Shown here: in pieces, positions 6,736-15,376 of the stretch
How positions within the stretch are numbered: position 1 is the first letter of the stretch
How the letters are laid out: each line of letters begins with the position of its first letter
Assembly: GCA_963730995.1 (NCBI GenBank)
Contig: CAVSUB010000012.1
Location: forward strand, 558,001-622,000
Direction: 5' to 3'
Source of the DNA: CAVSUB01 sp963730995
GTDB lineage: Bacteria > Acidobacteriota > Vicinamibacteria > Vicinamibacterales > 2-12-FULL-66-21
DNA length: 64,000 nt
Translations under genes and position numbers: made by a program
The notes under the pieces: generated by a model
The model's database searches: none
Seen by the model: only the letters and a program-made list of their open reading frames with translations
What the model was told of the DNA's origin: nothing

Positions 6736-8811
6736 TCATCTGTCCCGCGTGCTCGTGGTGGATTGCCGGCGTTCGGGCGCGTCGGGCGGGACGGCGGATG
6801 CGTTGCCGTTCAAGTATCGATCGAACCAGTACACCTGCCAGTTCAGGCTCTCGACGAGGTGCTTCGGCTCGCCGGTGCGCGTCAGGTTGTGGTTCTCGCG
6901 CGGGAAGAAGACGATCTCGCTCGGCACGCCGAAATGCTGCAGCGCACGGAACCACTGCTCCCCCTGCTCGATCGGCACCCGATAGTCGTTGTCGGAGTGG
7001 AGAACGAGAGTGGGCGTCTTGACACGATTCGCGTACTTCAGCGGAGAGTAGTTCCAGTACGTGTCGTAGGTTGTGAAGATGTCGCCGCCGAAATCGTCCG
7101 AATGACCGTACGCTCCATCACGGGTGCCGTCGTCGCTGACGAAGTTCGAGATGCTCCGCAGCGTCACGGCCGCTTTGAAGCGGGTCGTGTGGCTGATGAT
7201 CCAGTTCGTCATGTACCCGCCGTAGCTGCCGCCGGTGACACCGAGGCGATCCGCATCGATCCAGGGATTCTTCGCGAGGACCGCTTCGACACCGTTCATG
7301 ATGTCCGTATACGCCTTGCCGCCCCACTCCATCTGGACTCCGCGATCGAACTTCTCGCCGTAGCCCGTCGACCCGCGCGGGTTCGTGAAGAAGACTGCCC
7401 AGCCGTGGGCTGCATACACCTGGAACTCGTGGAACCAGTCGAAGCCGTACATCCCCGCCGGCCCACCGTGCACGCTCAACACCAGCGGGTACTTCTTGCC
7501 GCTGTCCCATCCGACGGGCTTCATCAGGAAACCGTCGACGTCCCAACCGTCTGCGCCCTTGAACGGCACACGCTCGACGGAGACCAGCGCCAGCTGTTTC
7601 CACAACGTCGCGTTCAAATGGGTCAGCTGCTTCGGGGATGCGCCCGACAGATCCGCGGAATAGAGGTCGTCGAGATGAGTCGGATCGTTCGCAAGATACA
7701 CGAGACGCTTCGAGTCTCCACTGACATCGACGCCGCGCACGGTGCGCTCGCCGGTCGTGACCTGGGTGAGGCGCTTCGTTGCCACGTCGATGCGGAACAG
7801 GTGGGTGGTTCCCTTGATCCCGCTCTCGAAGTAGAGCGCCCGTCCGGCTTCCGCCCAGCGAAGCGCCGATGGAATCAAATCGAGACCGTCGGCTGCGAGA
7901 TGCGAGGCGCCGCCCTCCGACGATGCGATCCAGACCTTCGGGTGCGCTCGTTCTTCGGTGACGCCGACGAACGCGACGCTTCGGCCGTCCGGCGACCAGC
8001 GGGGCGAATAATCTGCCTCCTCGCGAGTCGAGATCTTCGTCAACGTGCTACCACCGGCGTCGATCACCCACACGTCGGTGTTCCGGCTGCCGTCGAACGC
8101 TTTGCCCGTGCGATCCGAGACGAACGCCAGCCGGCGACCGTCCGGCGACCACTGCGGATCGGCGTCATCCCAGTCGTTGCCGTCCGTAATCTGCTCTGCG
8201 GCGCCGGACGCGACGTCCACGACCCAGAGGTGCGCTCTCTTGTCGTCGAACCATCCGGTGTCGTTGAACTTGTAAGAGATGTGCTTGTAGTGCCTCGCGT
8301 CGCTCGACGATTTGGCCGTGTCACTCGGGCCGCTGCGACTGACGCACACCAGGCGGTTTCCATCGGGCGACCACTGGAAGCTGGAGACACCGTTGAGCAG
8401 GGCAGTCACGCGCCGGGCCTCGCCTCCGGTCAGCGGCAGCAGCCAGACCTGCGCGCGCGGAGTCTCGGAGGCAGGATCGTTCGCCGCAGGGCGCGCGGAC
8501 AGGAACGCCATGGCCTTCCCGTCCGGGCTCCAGCGTGGGCTGGTGGACGACTGCGGCGCGGTCGTGAGGCGACTGGCTTCCCGCGAGCCATCTGCTGACA
8601 CCATCCAGATGGCGTTCGCCCTTCGATTCTGCTTCTGGTCGACCGTCGTGACGACGAACGCAATCGACGAGCCGTCGGGCGAGAAGTGCGGGTCGCTGAC
8701 GCTCTCGAATGCGAAGTAGTCTTCGGCCGTGACACCGCGGGTCTGGGCGTCAGTACCTGACGCGGCCAACACGACCGCCAGAGTGACCGTCGCGACACGG
8801 AGTCTGCTCAT
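6736..8811 (-). CDS. S9-family prolyl oligopeptidase (acyl-aminoacyl peptidase type)
   Basis: Exported serine exopeptidase of 691 aa. It has a signal peptide (VATVTLAVVLAASGTDAQ), an N-terminal beta-propeller built of repeated 'PxWSPDG' blades (SPHFSPDG-like, SPRWSPDG, PQWSPDG, SPRWSPDG) and a C-terminal alpha/beta hydrolase domain. Catalytic residues are visible: Ser529 in GGSYGGY, Asp609 in SDNDYRVP, His641 in ENHNLTR. Start ATG 8811 is chosen for its signal peptide and GGAGGA Shine-Dalgarno; a reading from 9468 would run antisense through the next gene. It probably degrades proline-containing or acylated peptides in the periplasm. It is divergent from the cystathionine synthase gene, with about 125 bp between starts. 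Confidence 0.92.
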   Translation of the reverse strand: MSRLRVATVTLAVVLAASGTDAQTRGVTAEDYFAFESVSDPHFSPDGSSIAFVVTTVDQKQNRRANAIWMVSADGSREASRLTTAPQSSTSPRWSPDGKAMAFLSARPAANDPASETPRAQVWLLPLTGGEARRVTALLNGVSSFQWSPDGNRLVCVSRSGPSDTAKSSSDARHYKHISYKFNDTGWFDDKRAHLWVVDVASGAAEQITDGNDWDDADPQWSPDGRRLAFVSDRTGKAFDGSRNTDVWVIDAGGSTLTKISTREEADYSPRWSPDGRSVAFVGVTEERAHPKVWIASSEGGASHLAADGLDLIPSALRWAEAGRALYFESGIKGTTHLFRIDVATKRLTQVTTGERTVRGVDVSGDSKRLVYLANDPTHLDDLYSADLSGASPKQLTHLNATLWKQLALVSVERVPFKGADGWDVDGFLMKPVGWDSGKKYPLVLSVHGGPAGMYGFDWFHEFQVYAAHGWAVFFTNPRGSTGYGEKFDRGVQMEWGGKAYTDIMNGVEAVLAKNPWIDADRLGVTGGSYGGYMTNWIISHTTRFKAAVTLRSISNFVSDDGTRDGAYGHSDDFGGDIFTTYDTYWNYSPLKYANRVKTPTLVLHSDNDYRVPIEQGEQWFRALQHFGVPSEIVFFPRENHNLTRTGEPKHLVESLNWQVYWFDRYLNGNASAVPPDAPERRQSTTSTRDR

Positions 8812-8900
8812 CCAGTCCTCCAGGCTCAGGAATATTGGGACACTAGCACGAGAGCCGGCCTGGCGTGCCGTGTGGACGTCATCCGCATCGGGGTTCAGAT

Positions 8901-8931
8901 TTGTTTCGAACGACGGGCAGTGCGACATAAT
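8901..8931 (+). promoter_or_regulatory. Putative promoter of the cystathionine synthase gene (leaderless layout)
   Basis: A -10-like CATAAT (8926-8931) ends 6 nt before the GTG start at 8938; a weak -35-like TTGTTT lies at 8901-8906 (19 bp spacing). Transcription would start at or next to the start codon. There is no Shine-Dalgarno. Confidence 0.45.
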
Positions 8932-8937
8932 CTTCAC

Positions 8938-10308
8938 GTGAAGAAGATCTGCGGCACCATCCTCGAGGCCATTGGCCACACACCGATGGTGCGAATCAAC
9001 CGAATCACCCAGGGTATCGTCGATGCCACGGTGCTGGCCAAGATCGAGACGTTCAATCCAGGCAACTCCATCAAGGATCGGATGGCCATCCGGATGATCG
9101 AGGACGCCGAGGGCCGGGGGCTCTTGAAGCCTGGCGGAACGATTATCGAGGGCACCTCGGGCAATACCGGCATGGGCCTGGCAATCGCCGCGGTGGTCAA
9201 AGGCTACAAGTGCGTCTTCACGACGACCGACAAACAGTCGAAGGAGAAGGTCGACGCGCTGAAGGCCTTCGGCGCCGAGGTCATCGTCTGCCCGACGAAC
9301 GTCGATCCGGAGGACCCGCGGTCCTACTACTCGGTCTCGTCGCGACTCGAGAAGGAGGTCCCGAACAGCTGGAAGGCGAATCAGTACGACAACCTGTCGA
9401 ACTCGGCCGCGCACTACGAGCAGACAGGACCCGAGATCTGGGACCAGACGGACGGCCGCGTCACGCATCTCGTGGTTGGCGTCGGCACTGGCGGCACTAT
9501 CTCCGGCGCGGGACGCTACCTGAAGGAGCGCAACCCGTCGATCAAGGTGTGGGGCATCGACACGTACGGTTCGGTCTTCAAGAAGTACAAAGAGACGGGC
9601 ATCTTCGACAAGAACGAGATCTACCCGTACATCACCGAGGGCATCGGGGAGGACTTCCTACCGAAGAACGTCGACTTCGACGTGATCGACCACTTCGAGA
9701 AGGTCACCGACAAGGATGCGGCTCAGATGACGCGCAGAATCGCGCGCGAGGAGGGCATCTTTGCCGGCAATTCCGCAGGCTCCGCGATGGCCGGCCTCCT
9801 TCAGCTCAAGGACAACTTCAGGAAAGATGATGTCGTCGTGGTCGTCTTCCACGATCACGGGTCGCGGTATCTCGGGAAGATGTTCAACGACGATTGGATG
9901 CGGGAGAAGGGCTTCCTCGAGAAGTCAGGCCTGACGGCGCGCGACCTGGTCGCCACGGGGCTTTCTGGCGAACTGCTCGCGATCGAGGGCTGCGAGCCGA
10001 TCGAGACTGCGGTGAAGCTCATGGGCGCGCACGACTTCTCACAAATCTCGATCACGCTCGACAAGCGTCTCGTCGGATCGCTGAACGAGACCCACCTGTA
10101 CGCGAGGATCCTCGAGGATCCGTCGATCAAGCAGCAGCCGGTCGAGTCGATCATGCAGCCCGCGTTCCCCTTCGTCGACATCTCGACACCTGTTGATCTG
10201 CTGGGGACAATGCTGACGCCCGAGAGCCCCGCTGTGCTGGTTCGCGATTTCAAGACCGACAAGACGTTCATCATCACCCGCTCGGACATCATCCGTTTAC
10301 TGTGCTGA
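8938..10308 (+). CDS. Cystathionine beta-synthase with C-terminal CBS domain pair
   Basis: PLP enzyme (456 aa) joining serine or acetylserine with homocysteine or sulfide. The PLP lysine is K46 in NPGNSIKDRMA, the substrate loop is SGNTGMG (about 74-80), and VGVGTGGTISGAGRYL is the phosphate-binding loop. Residues from about 330 hold two CBS motifs (CEPIETAVKLMGAHDFSQIS and VESIMQPAFPFVDI), which in relatives sense adenosyl ligands. There is no N-terminal haem domain. Start GTG 8938 is preferred over an upstream reading from 8872, because homology starts with KKICGTILEAIGHTPMVR and a -10 box lies just before it. The gene could also serve as a cysteine synthase; the CBS pair favours cystathionine synthase. 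Confidence 0.88.
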   Translation: MKKICGTILEAIGHTPMVRINRITQGIVDATVLAKIETFNPGNSIKDRMAIRMIEDAEGRGLLKPGGTIIEGTSGNTGMGLAIAAVVKGYKCVFTTTDKQSKEKVDALKAFGAEVIVCPTNVDPEDPRSYYSVSSRLEKEVPNSWKANQYDNLSNSAAHYEQTGPEIWDQTDGRVTHLVVGVGTGGTISGAGRYLKERNPSIKVWGIDTYGSVFKKYKETGIFDKNEIYPYITEGIGEDFLPKNVDFDVIDHFEKVTDKDAAQMTRRIAREEGIFAGNSAGSAMAGLLQLKDNFRKDDVVVVVFHDHGSRYLGKMFNDDWMREKGFLEKSGLTARDLVATGLSGELLAIEGCEPIETAVKLMGAHDFSQISITLDKRLVGSLNETHLYARILEDPSIKQQPVESIMQPAFPFVDISTPVDLLGTMLTPESPAVLVRDFKTDKTFIITRSDIIRLLC

Positions 10309-10353
10309 TTGCCTTGAAGGGCACGGCGAGCCCCGGTGACTTCGGCGAAGCGA

Positions 10354-10455
10354 CCTTTACAGCCCGGCGGAAGTGACGGCGGGCCCTCGAGGGACGGTGG
10401 CGAAAGTCAGTCGAAGGCGAAAACGCGATTCCCCGGAAACCCTGCGGGGTAAAGG
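10354..10455 (+). other. Possible structured RNA leader before the YjbQ-like gene
   Basis: CCTTTA at 10354-10359 can pair with TAAAGG at 10450-10455, closing a stretch of about 100 nt that contains a hairpin CCCCG/CGGGG (10431-10435 with 10445-10449) and a CCCTCGAGGG palindrome. It lies directly upstream of the likely start of the next gene. I cannot match it to a known riboswitch class, and chance pairing in GC-rich DNA is possible. Confidence 0.3.
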
Positions 10456-10468
10456 GGTAAGTGGTGTT

Positions 10469-11572
10469 ATGCTATTTGACGGCAGTCGTAGCCGCTTGTC
10501 GATGCCATTGGCACCTTTGGAATACACGCTCGAGCTGATCCCGAGGGCGCGCGTCGATGTCATTGACGTGCGGCAACGGGTTTCCGAACGCTTCGGCGAC
10601 GCGCTGGACAGCTACAAGCGCGTCCTCTGCTGCTCCTTCCACACCACCGCCGGATACCTGGACCAGAGCCTCGCGTCGCGCTTGAATCAGAGTCGCACGG
10701 GCGTCATGCCCTACATCGACCTGTTCCGGACGATGTTTCCCGAGGGCGCGGGATACGAGCACGACAAAATCGAGCGGCGGACCGAACTGACCGAGGCACA
10801 GCGGCCCGAAGAACCGCAGAACGCCGATTCCCACCTTGCGTTCATGGCGGGCGCGCTGCGCACGTGCGTCTGGTACACCAACCGGATCCAGGAGCCCATG
10901 TGCTTCATCGATCTCGATGGTGTTCACGCCGGCAGGCCCCGGCGCCGGGTCACGAGCGTGATCGGCTACTCGCACGAAGAGCACGTCGCTCAGACGCGGC
11001 TGACCGTTCCCGTTTCCCGCTTCGCGGTCGACTCGGTGAACCTCAAGGCGCCGGCGCTCGGTATCTACGATGAGTGCTCGGCACTCGTCGCCGCGCATGG
11101 CGTGACGAAGGGACGTATCCGCATCACGCTCGCGCCCGGCGAGCGTCACGCGGGCCTCACGGTGAACGAGTACGAAACGCTGTTGATGCGGCACGATCTG
11201 TCCGAAGTGCTGCGGGATCCGCTGCGCTTCATGGCGGAGAAGGCGGGTCACATCCTCGGAAATCCGAGAGCCATCCCGGCAAAGACGCTCGACTACGCGA
11301 AGTACGATCTCGTTCGCGTCTTCAATCAGCTGGTCGAAGCGCTCGGCCTTCGCGACTCGGTGCTCGAGAGCGTGCTCTCGCGGGCGATCGCGATGCCGGC
11401 CGCCCGCTTCCTGCGGATGAAACGATCGGTCAGCCTGCTCGTGTCCGACCGGGCGACGGAAGGCCGCGGCGCGATCGTGGAGGGCACCTACCAGAGCCCG
11501 ATCCTGGTCCAGTGGCACCGGGCGCAAAAGCAGGCGCGCGTGCTGGACGTCACCCTCACGCGTTTTGTGTAG
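10469..11572 (+). CDS. Long YjbQ (UPF0047)-like protein
   Basis: A 367-aa protein whose first half resembles the YjbQ/UPF0047 family (about 140 aa): LELIPRARVDVIDVRQRV, the HTT motif in CCSFHTTAGY, YEHDK, and NADSHLAFMAGALRTCVW followed by MCFIDLDGV. The second half has no family I recognise, but APGERHAGLTVNEYE echoes the 'HTTAALTINEN' segment of YjbQ, so an internal duplication is possible. E. coli YjbQ has weak thiamine-phosphate synthase activity; whether that applies here is unknown. The start is uncertain: 10373 is the longest reading, 10469 has GGGG upstream, and 10502 (MPLAPLEYTLEL) is where similarity begins. Confidence 0.6.
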   Translation: MLFDGSRSRLSMPLAPLEYTLELIPRARVDVIDVRQRVSERFGDALDSYKRVLCCSFHTTAGYLDQSLASRLNQSRTGVMPYIDLFRTMFPEGAGYEHDKIERRTELTEAQRPEEPQNADSHLAFMAGALRTCVWYTNRIQEPMCFIDLDGVHAGRPRRRVTSVIGYSHEEHVAQTRLTVPVSRFAVDSVNLKAPALGIYDECSALVAAHGVTKGRIRITLAPGERHAGLTVNEYETLLMRHDLSEVLRDPLRFMAEKAGHILGNPRAIPAKTLDYAKYDLVRVFNQLVEALGLRDSVLESVLSRAIAMPAARFLRMKRSVSLLVSDRATEGRGAIVEGTYQSPILVQWHRAQKQARVLDVTLTRFV

Positions 11573-11598
11573 CGCCCGCACAATCCATTCTTAGCCGC

Positions 11599-12744
11599 AT
11601 GCCGGGAAGAGTCGAAGAGTCGCGGCTCCAGCCCGCGCGCTTCGTTGTTGCCGTAGTCTCGGCAGTTTTGCTGGTGCTCTCGGCGCCCTTCATGGGAGAG
11701 GCGCGTCACTGGCTCCGCGAGACCTTCCCCGCGCACTTCGTCGCGATTGTGGGAGCCGCTGTCGGCCTGGCCGCGCTGATCGCGATCGCGATTGCGCTCA
11801 GCCGGATCCGAGACCGTCGTATCGCTCGCTATGGACTGGTCGTGGCCGCCATCGTGCTGGCCGTCACGTATTCGGCGCGGTCGTCGATCGGGAACGCCGA
11901 ATCGGACGTGGTCGAGCACGTGCACTTCATCGAGTACGGCGTGGTGACGTGGCTGTTCTACCGCGCGTGGCTGCCGCTCGGGGACGGGGGAGTCATCCTG
12001 TTGCCGCTGGTCGCAGGGCTGGCGGTCGGAACCTGCGAGGAATGGTACCAGTGGTTCCTGCCCGCACGCGTAGGGGAGCTCCGGGACATCTTTCTCAATG
12101 GCGCGGCCATCGTGTCGGGCCTGCTCCTGAGCGTCGCCATGGCCCCGCCGCCCCGTTTCGCGCTTTGGATCAGCCGACGTTCGCTGTCGCACGTGTTCGC
12201 CGTCAGCGCCCTGCTCGGCGTGCTGCTGACCGGGTTTCTGAACTTCGTCCACGTGGGCTACGAGATTGCCGATTCGGACGTCGGGACGTTTCGCTCGATC
12301 TACAGCGCGGGCGAGCTCGACGCGCTCGCGCGTGACCGCGTCCGAGAGTGGGCGACGAATCCGCCAGTCGCGCGGCCGCCGCGTCTGTCCCGCGAAGACC
12401 AGTACATGAGCGAAGGCCTGCTCCACGTTCAGGAGCGGAACCGTCGGTGGGGTACAGGAGAAGTGACGGAGGCCTGGTTCGAGAACCGGATACTCGAGAA
12501 GTACTTTCCGCCGGTCCTGGATACGCCGTCCTACATCTCGAAAACCGGACTCCGCTGGCCAAGTGAGCAGCGGGCTGACGGCGAGCGGCGGTCGTCGAAA
12601 GATTCCCGGGCTTTCATCAGCCACGCGCAGGGAGGGTTCCCGATCTTCGCATGGCCGAGGTCCGCGTTCTACACGATCTCCGGGGTCGTGGTGTGCATGC
12701 TCGCGCTGGCTGCGGTCGTGACTGCGCCGCGCCGGCGGCGGTGA
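11599..12744 (+). CDS. VanZ-like multi-pass membrane protein
   Basis: A 381-aa inner-membrane protein. Hydrophobic segments lie at about residues 13-28, 45-65, 75-90, 110-140, 160-180, 200-220 and near the C-terminus (ISGVVVCMLALAAVV). The VanZ signature is visible as HVHFIEYGVVTWLFYRAW and EEWYQWFLPARVGELRDIFLN, where the acidic and His residues are conserved. Between about 230 and 350 is a long soluble loop, not typical of the short VanZ proteins. Start ATG 11599 is chosen over the much longer in-frame reading from 11074, which overlaps the upstream gene. VanZ of enterococci gives low-level teicoplanin resistance; a role in this organism is not inferable. Confidence 0.75.
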   Translation: MPGRVEESRLQPARFVVAVVSAVLLVLSAPFMGEARHWLRETFPAHFVAIVGAAVGLAALIAIAIALSRIRDRRIARYGLVVAAIVLAVTYSARSSIGNAESDVVEHVHFIEYGVVTWLFYRAWLPLGDGGVILLPLVAGLAVGTCEEWYQWFLPARVGELRDIFLNGAAIVSGLLLSVAMAPPPRFALWISRRSLSHVFAVSALLGVLLTGFLNFVHVGYEIADSDVGTFRSIYSAGELDALARDRVREWATNPPVARPPRLSREDQYMSEGLLHVQERNRRWGTGEVTEAWFENRILEKYFPPVLDTPSYISKTGLRWPSEQRADGERRSSKDSRAFISHAQGGFPIFAWPRSAFYTISGVVVCMLALAAVVTAPRRRR

Positions 12745-12780
12745 CGCGTCCGCAGCGGTCGCACCTCCATTCCCGCGCGT

Positions 12781-12786
12781 TATCAT
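12781..12786 (+). promoter_or_regulatory. -10-like box 6 nt before the hydrolase start
   Basis: TATCAT is followed by six bases and then the GTG start at 12793, with no Shine-Dalgarno between. A -35 element is not evident. It is the same geometry as before the cystathionine synthase gene. Confidence 0.4.
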
Positions 12787-12792
12787 CGACGG

Positions 12793-13587
12793 GTGATCCA
12801 CGAACACAGGCTCGACACGGCGCGTGGCACGTTTCGTTGTCTCGAGGCTGGTGCGGGATGGCCAGTTCTTCTGCTTCATGCGTTTCCGCTGATGGCCGAC
12901 ATGTGGCGCCCGCAGCTGGAACGCGTGGCTCAGGGATGGCGCTACCTGGCGCCCGATTTACGTGGATTCGGAGGCTCTCCGAGCGGGTCGCTCCGGCCGA
13001 CGATAGACGACTACGCGGCAGACATCGAGGCCGTCCTGGACGCGCTCGAGATCGAGACCGCGGCAATCGGCGGCCTCTCGATGGGCGGCTACATTACCTT
13101 CGCGCTGTACCGCCGCGCACCGGACCGCTTCACGAGCATTCTCCTGGCGGACACGAAATCCGAGGCGGACACGCCGGAAGGTCGCGACAACCGGAGTGCG
13201 ATGTCGGCGCTCGTCAACGCGGAAGGCGTCGGGGCGGTCGCAGACAGAATGCTGCCCAAGCTTCTGAGCGCGAACGCCGATCCCGAAGCCGTCGCCATGA
13301 CGCGCCGACTGATCGAGCAGAACACCGTCGAGGGGATCGACCACGCGATCCACGCGATGATGGGGCGCCCCGATTCGACACCAGACCTGGCACACATGGG
13401 GCTGCCGATACTGGTGATCGTCGGCCAGGAGGACGTCTTGACGCCGCCCGGCGACAGCGAGCGCATTCAGCGTGCGACCGGGCGATCCCAGCTCGTCGTT
13501 CTGCCGGGAGTGGGACATCTGTCGAATCTCGAGGCGCCGGAGGCCTTCTCGACCGCTCTCGGGAATTTTCTCTCGTCCTCGATCTGA
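12793..13587 (+). CDS. Alpha/beta hydrolase
   Basis: A 264-aa cytoplasmic alpha/beta hydrolase. The oxyanion segment is LLHAFPLMADMW, the nucleophile elbow GGLSMGGYI (Ser about 99), the acid GQEDVLTP (Asp about 220) and the base GVGHLSN (His about 244). Overall form is close to small esterases and 3-oxoadipate enol-lactonase-like proteins (APDLRGFGGS), but the substrate cannot be assigned. No signal peptide. Start GTG 12793 fits the first conserved strand (HEHRLDTARGTFRCLEAG). A DUF547 gene follows 43 bp downstream on the same strand. Confidence 0.85.
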   Translation: MIHEHRLDTARGTFRCLEAGAGWPVLLLHAFPLMADMWRPQLERVAQGWRYLAPDLRGFGGSPSGSLRPTIDDYAADIEAVLDALEIETAAIGGLSMGGYITFALYRRAPDRFTSILLADTKSEADTPEGRDNRSAMSALVNAEGVGAVADRMLPKLLSANADPEAVAMTRRLIEQNTVEGIDHAIHAMMGRPDSTPDLAHMGLPILVIVGQEDVLTPPGDSERIQRATGRSQLVVLPGVGHLSNLEAPEAFSTALGNFLSSSI

Positions 13588-13617
13588 GGGGCGTCGGTCA
13601 TGCTGGTACTTCCACGG

Positions 13618-13623
13618 TAGGAT
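13618..13623 (+). promoter_or_regulatory. -10-like box 7 nt before the DUF547 start
   Basis: TAGGAT precedes the ATG at 13631 by seven bases, with no Shine-Dalgarno between them. A third case of a -10 hexamer placed for a leaderless transcript. Confidence 0.35.
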
Positions 13624-13630
13624 TACGTCC

Positions 13631-14473
13631 ATGGTTCGAACACTGGCTTCCACGGTAGTGCTGGCCCTGACCGTCGGTTCTCTCGTCCTCCCTGCGCAAC
13701 GCTTCACACCGGCCGAAGGAGCGGACCAGCTGCACGTTCCGCTCGATCAGATCCTGGACCCCAACGTGCGAGACGGTCTCGTCTACTATCGCGCGCTCAA
13801 ATCGGAGAAGGGCCGGCTCGATCGGTACATCGCGTCCCTCAACGTTCCCGCCCAGACGTACGCCGGCTGGACGCGCGACCAGCAGGTCGCATTCTGGCTC
13901 AATGCCTACAATGTGTTCGTCCTCGAAACCGTGATCGACAATTATCCGATTCGCGCCAGGACGACGACTTTCCCAGCCGTCAGCATCAAGCAGATCCCTG
14001 GGGCGTTCGAGCAGACCAAGCACCGCGCGGCCGGACGCAGCGTGACCCTCGACGAAATCGAGAAGACCATCCTTCCGGAGTTCAAGGACGCGCGCCTCTT
14101 CCTCGCGCTCGGGCGCGGCGCGATTGGCAGCGGCCGGCTCCGCAGCGAGGCCTACACCGCCGACCGGTTGAAGCAGCAGCTCGATTCGGTGCAGTCGGAG
14201 TTCGTCTCGGAAGAGCAGATGATCCAGATCGATCGGTCCGCGAACGTTGTCTCGGTCACGCCGATTTTCAGCTGGCGCGAAGCAGAGTTCGTGGCGGGCT
14301 ACGATTCGGGGGCGACGGGGACATTCGCGCAGCGCTCTCCGGTCGAGCGCGCGATCATCGCGTTCGTGCTGCCGCACGTGCTGCGGCTCGAAAAGGAACT
14401 GCTTCAGAAGAACCAGTTCAAGGTCGAGTTCCGCCAGTTCGACTGGCGGCTGAACGATCTGTCGGGACGGTAG
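13631..14473 (+). CDS. Secreted DUF547 protein
   Basis: A 280-aa exported protein of unknown function. A signal peptide (LASTVVLALTVGSLVLPAQ) leads into a DUF547 domain: VYYRALKSEKGRLDRYIASL, AFWLNAYNVFVLETVIDNYP, and LDEIEKTILPEFKDARLFLALGR-like segments, in the order usual for the family. In most DUF547 proteins the last of these reads HFALNCAS with a conserved Cys; here it is LFLALGRGAIGSGRL, so that cysteine is absent. Start ATG 13631 gives the signal peptide; a longer reading from 13472 overlaps the hydrolase gene. The SDR gene begins 3 bp after its stop, so the two are coupled. Confidence 0.8.
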   Translation: MVRTLASTVVLALTVGSLVLPAQRFTPAEGADQLHVPLDQILDPNVRDGLVYYRALKSEKGRLDRYIASLNVPAQTYAGWTRDQQVAFWLNAYNVFVLETVIDNYPIRARTTTFPAVSIKQIPGAFEQTKHRAAGRSVTLDEIEKTILPEFKDARLFLALGRGAIGSGRLRSEAYTADRLKQQLDSVQSEFVSEEQMIQIDRSANVVSVTPIFSWREAEFVAGYDSGATGTFAQRSPVERAIIAFVLPHVLRLEKELLQKNQFKVEFRQFDWRLNDLSGR

Positions 14474-14476
14474 GAC

Positions 14477-15256
14477 GTGCAGCTCGAACTCACGGACAAG
14501 GTCGCCGTCATCACCGGCTCGAGCCGGGGGCTCGGGTTGGCCAGCGCGCACGCGCTTGCGGCAGAAGGATGTCGCGTGTGCGTCTGCGCGCGGGGCGAAG
14601 AGCGGCTGTCTGCAGCCGTGAAGGAAGTCGGCGAGTCTGCCAGTGACCCGCGCAGGGTGCTCGGGGTGCAGGCCGATGTGTCCAGTGCCCAAGGCATCCA
14701 GCACGTCATCGATCGGACGGTCGAAGCGTTCGGCGGCCTGGACATTCTCGTCAACAACGTGGGCCGGGCGGCCGGCGCCGATCTCGTCGGCACGAGCGAC
14801 GACGAATGGCAGGCGGCCTTCGACGAGACGCTCTTCCCCGCGATTCGAGCTTCGCGGCTGGCCGTTCCTCACCTCCAGCGCCGCGGCGGCGGAGCCATCG
14901 TGATGATTGCGTCGATCTGGGGCCGGGAGTCCGGCGGCCGCATGACGTACAACGCCATGAAGGCGGCGGAGATCAGTCTCGGCAAGTCGCTGGCGCAGCA
15001 GCTGGCGCCACACAACATCCGCGTCAACACCGTCGCGCCCGGCTCGATTCTGTTCCCGGGCGGATCCTGGCACCGCCGCCAGCAGGCCGAGCCCGAGGCG
15101 ATCGCCCAGTTCGTGGCCCGCGAGCTGCCATTCGGCCGCTTCGGCCGCTCCGACGAAGTTGGCGCCGTCGTCGCCTTCCTCGCGTCCCCCCGCGCCAGCT
15201 GGATCAGCGGCGCGTGCCTGCCGGTCGACGGCTGTCAGTCGAAGTCGAATATCTAG
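14477..15256 (+). CDS. Short-chain dehydrogenase/reductase
   Basis: NAD(P)-dependent oxidoreductase of 259 aa. The cofactor glycine motif is TGSSRGLG (about residues 14-21), NNVG is the structural motif, and the catalytic set is a serine in MIASIWGRESGG and YNAMK (Tyr and Lys). The C-terminal VNTVAPGSI and GACLPVDG segments are typical of classical SDRs such as FabG-like reductases. GTG 14477 is the only start compatible with the Rossmann strand, and it lies 3 bp after the DUF547 stop. Substrate unknown. Confidence 0.9.
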   Translation: MQLELTDKVAVITGSSRGLGLASAHALAAEGCRVCVCARGEERLSAAVKEVGESASDPRRVLGVQADVSSAQGIQHVIDRTVEAFGGLDILVNNVGRAAGADLVGTSDDEWQAAFDETLFPAIRASRLAVPHLQRRGGGAIVMIASIWGRESGGRMTYNAMKAAEISLGKSLAQQLAPHNIRVNTVAPGSILFPGGSWHRRQQAEPEAIAQFVARELPFGRFGRSDEVGAVVAFLASPRASWISGACLPVDGCQSKSNI

Positions 15257-15364
15257 GGTAGCTGTCAGCTCTCGGCTATCAGCCGTCAGCTATGGCTGTG
15301 GGCCGTGAGCTGAAAGCTAAGCTGACAGCTGAGAGCTGAAAGCTGACAGCTCAGAGAAAGCTGA
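15257..15364. repeat. CAGCT-type palindromic repeat, copy a
   Basis: A run of AGCTGTCAGCT-like units on the left and AGCTGACAGCT-like units on the right, so the whole can fold into a long hairpin. It fills the gap between the SDR and symporter genes and ends at the symporter -10 box. Related copies are at 16775, 29413, 30791, 36649 and 46919. Confidence 0.8.
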
Positions 15365-15370
15365 TATAAC
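15365..15370 (+). promoter_or_regulatory. -10-like box 6 nt before the symporter start
   Basis: TATAAC is followed by CCCGCC and the GTG start at 15377, without a Shine-Dalgarno. The box lies at the right edge of a CAGCT-type repeat. Confidence 0.4.
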
Positions 15371-15376
15371 CCCGCC

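Noticed and set aside
6607..8598. 663-aa plus-strand open frame opposite the S9 peptidase
   Set aside because: Antisense to a peptidase with full catalytic triad; composition and lack of motifs mark it as a shadow.
10309..10470. c-di-GMP-I, cobalamin or SAM riboswitch
   Set aside because: None of the invariant core sequences of these classes is present in order.
15257..15376. CRISPR array
   Set aside because: The CAGCT units are short, irregular and self-inverse, with no constant repeat and unique spacers and no cas genes nearby.
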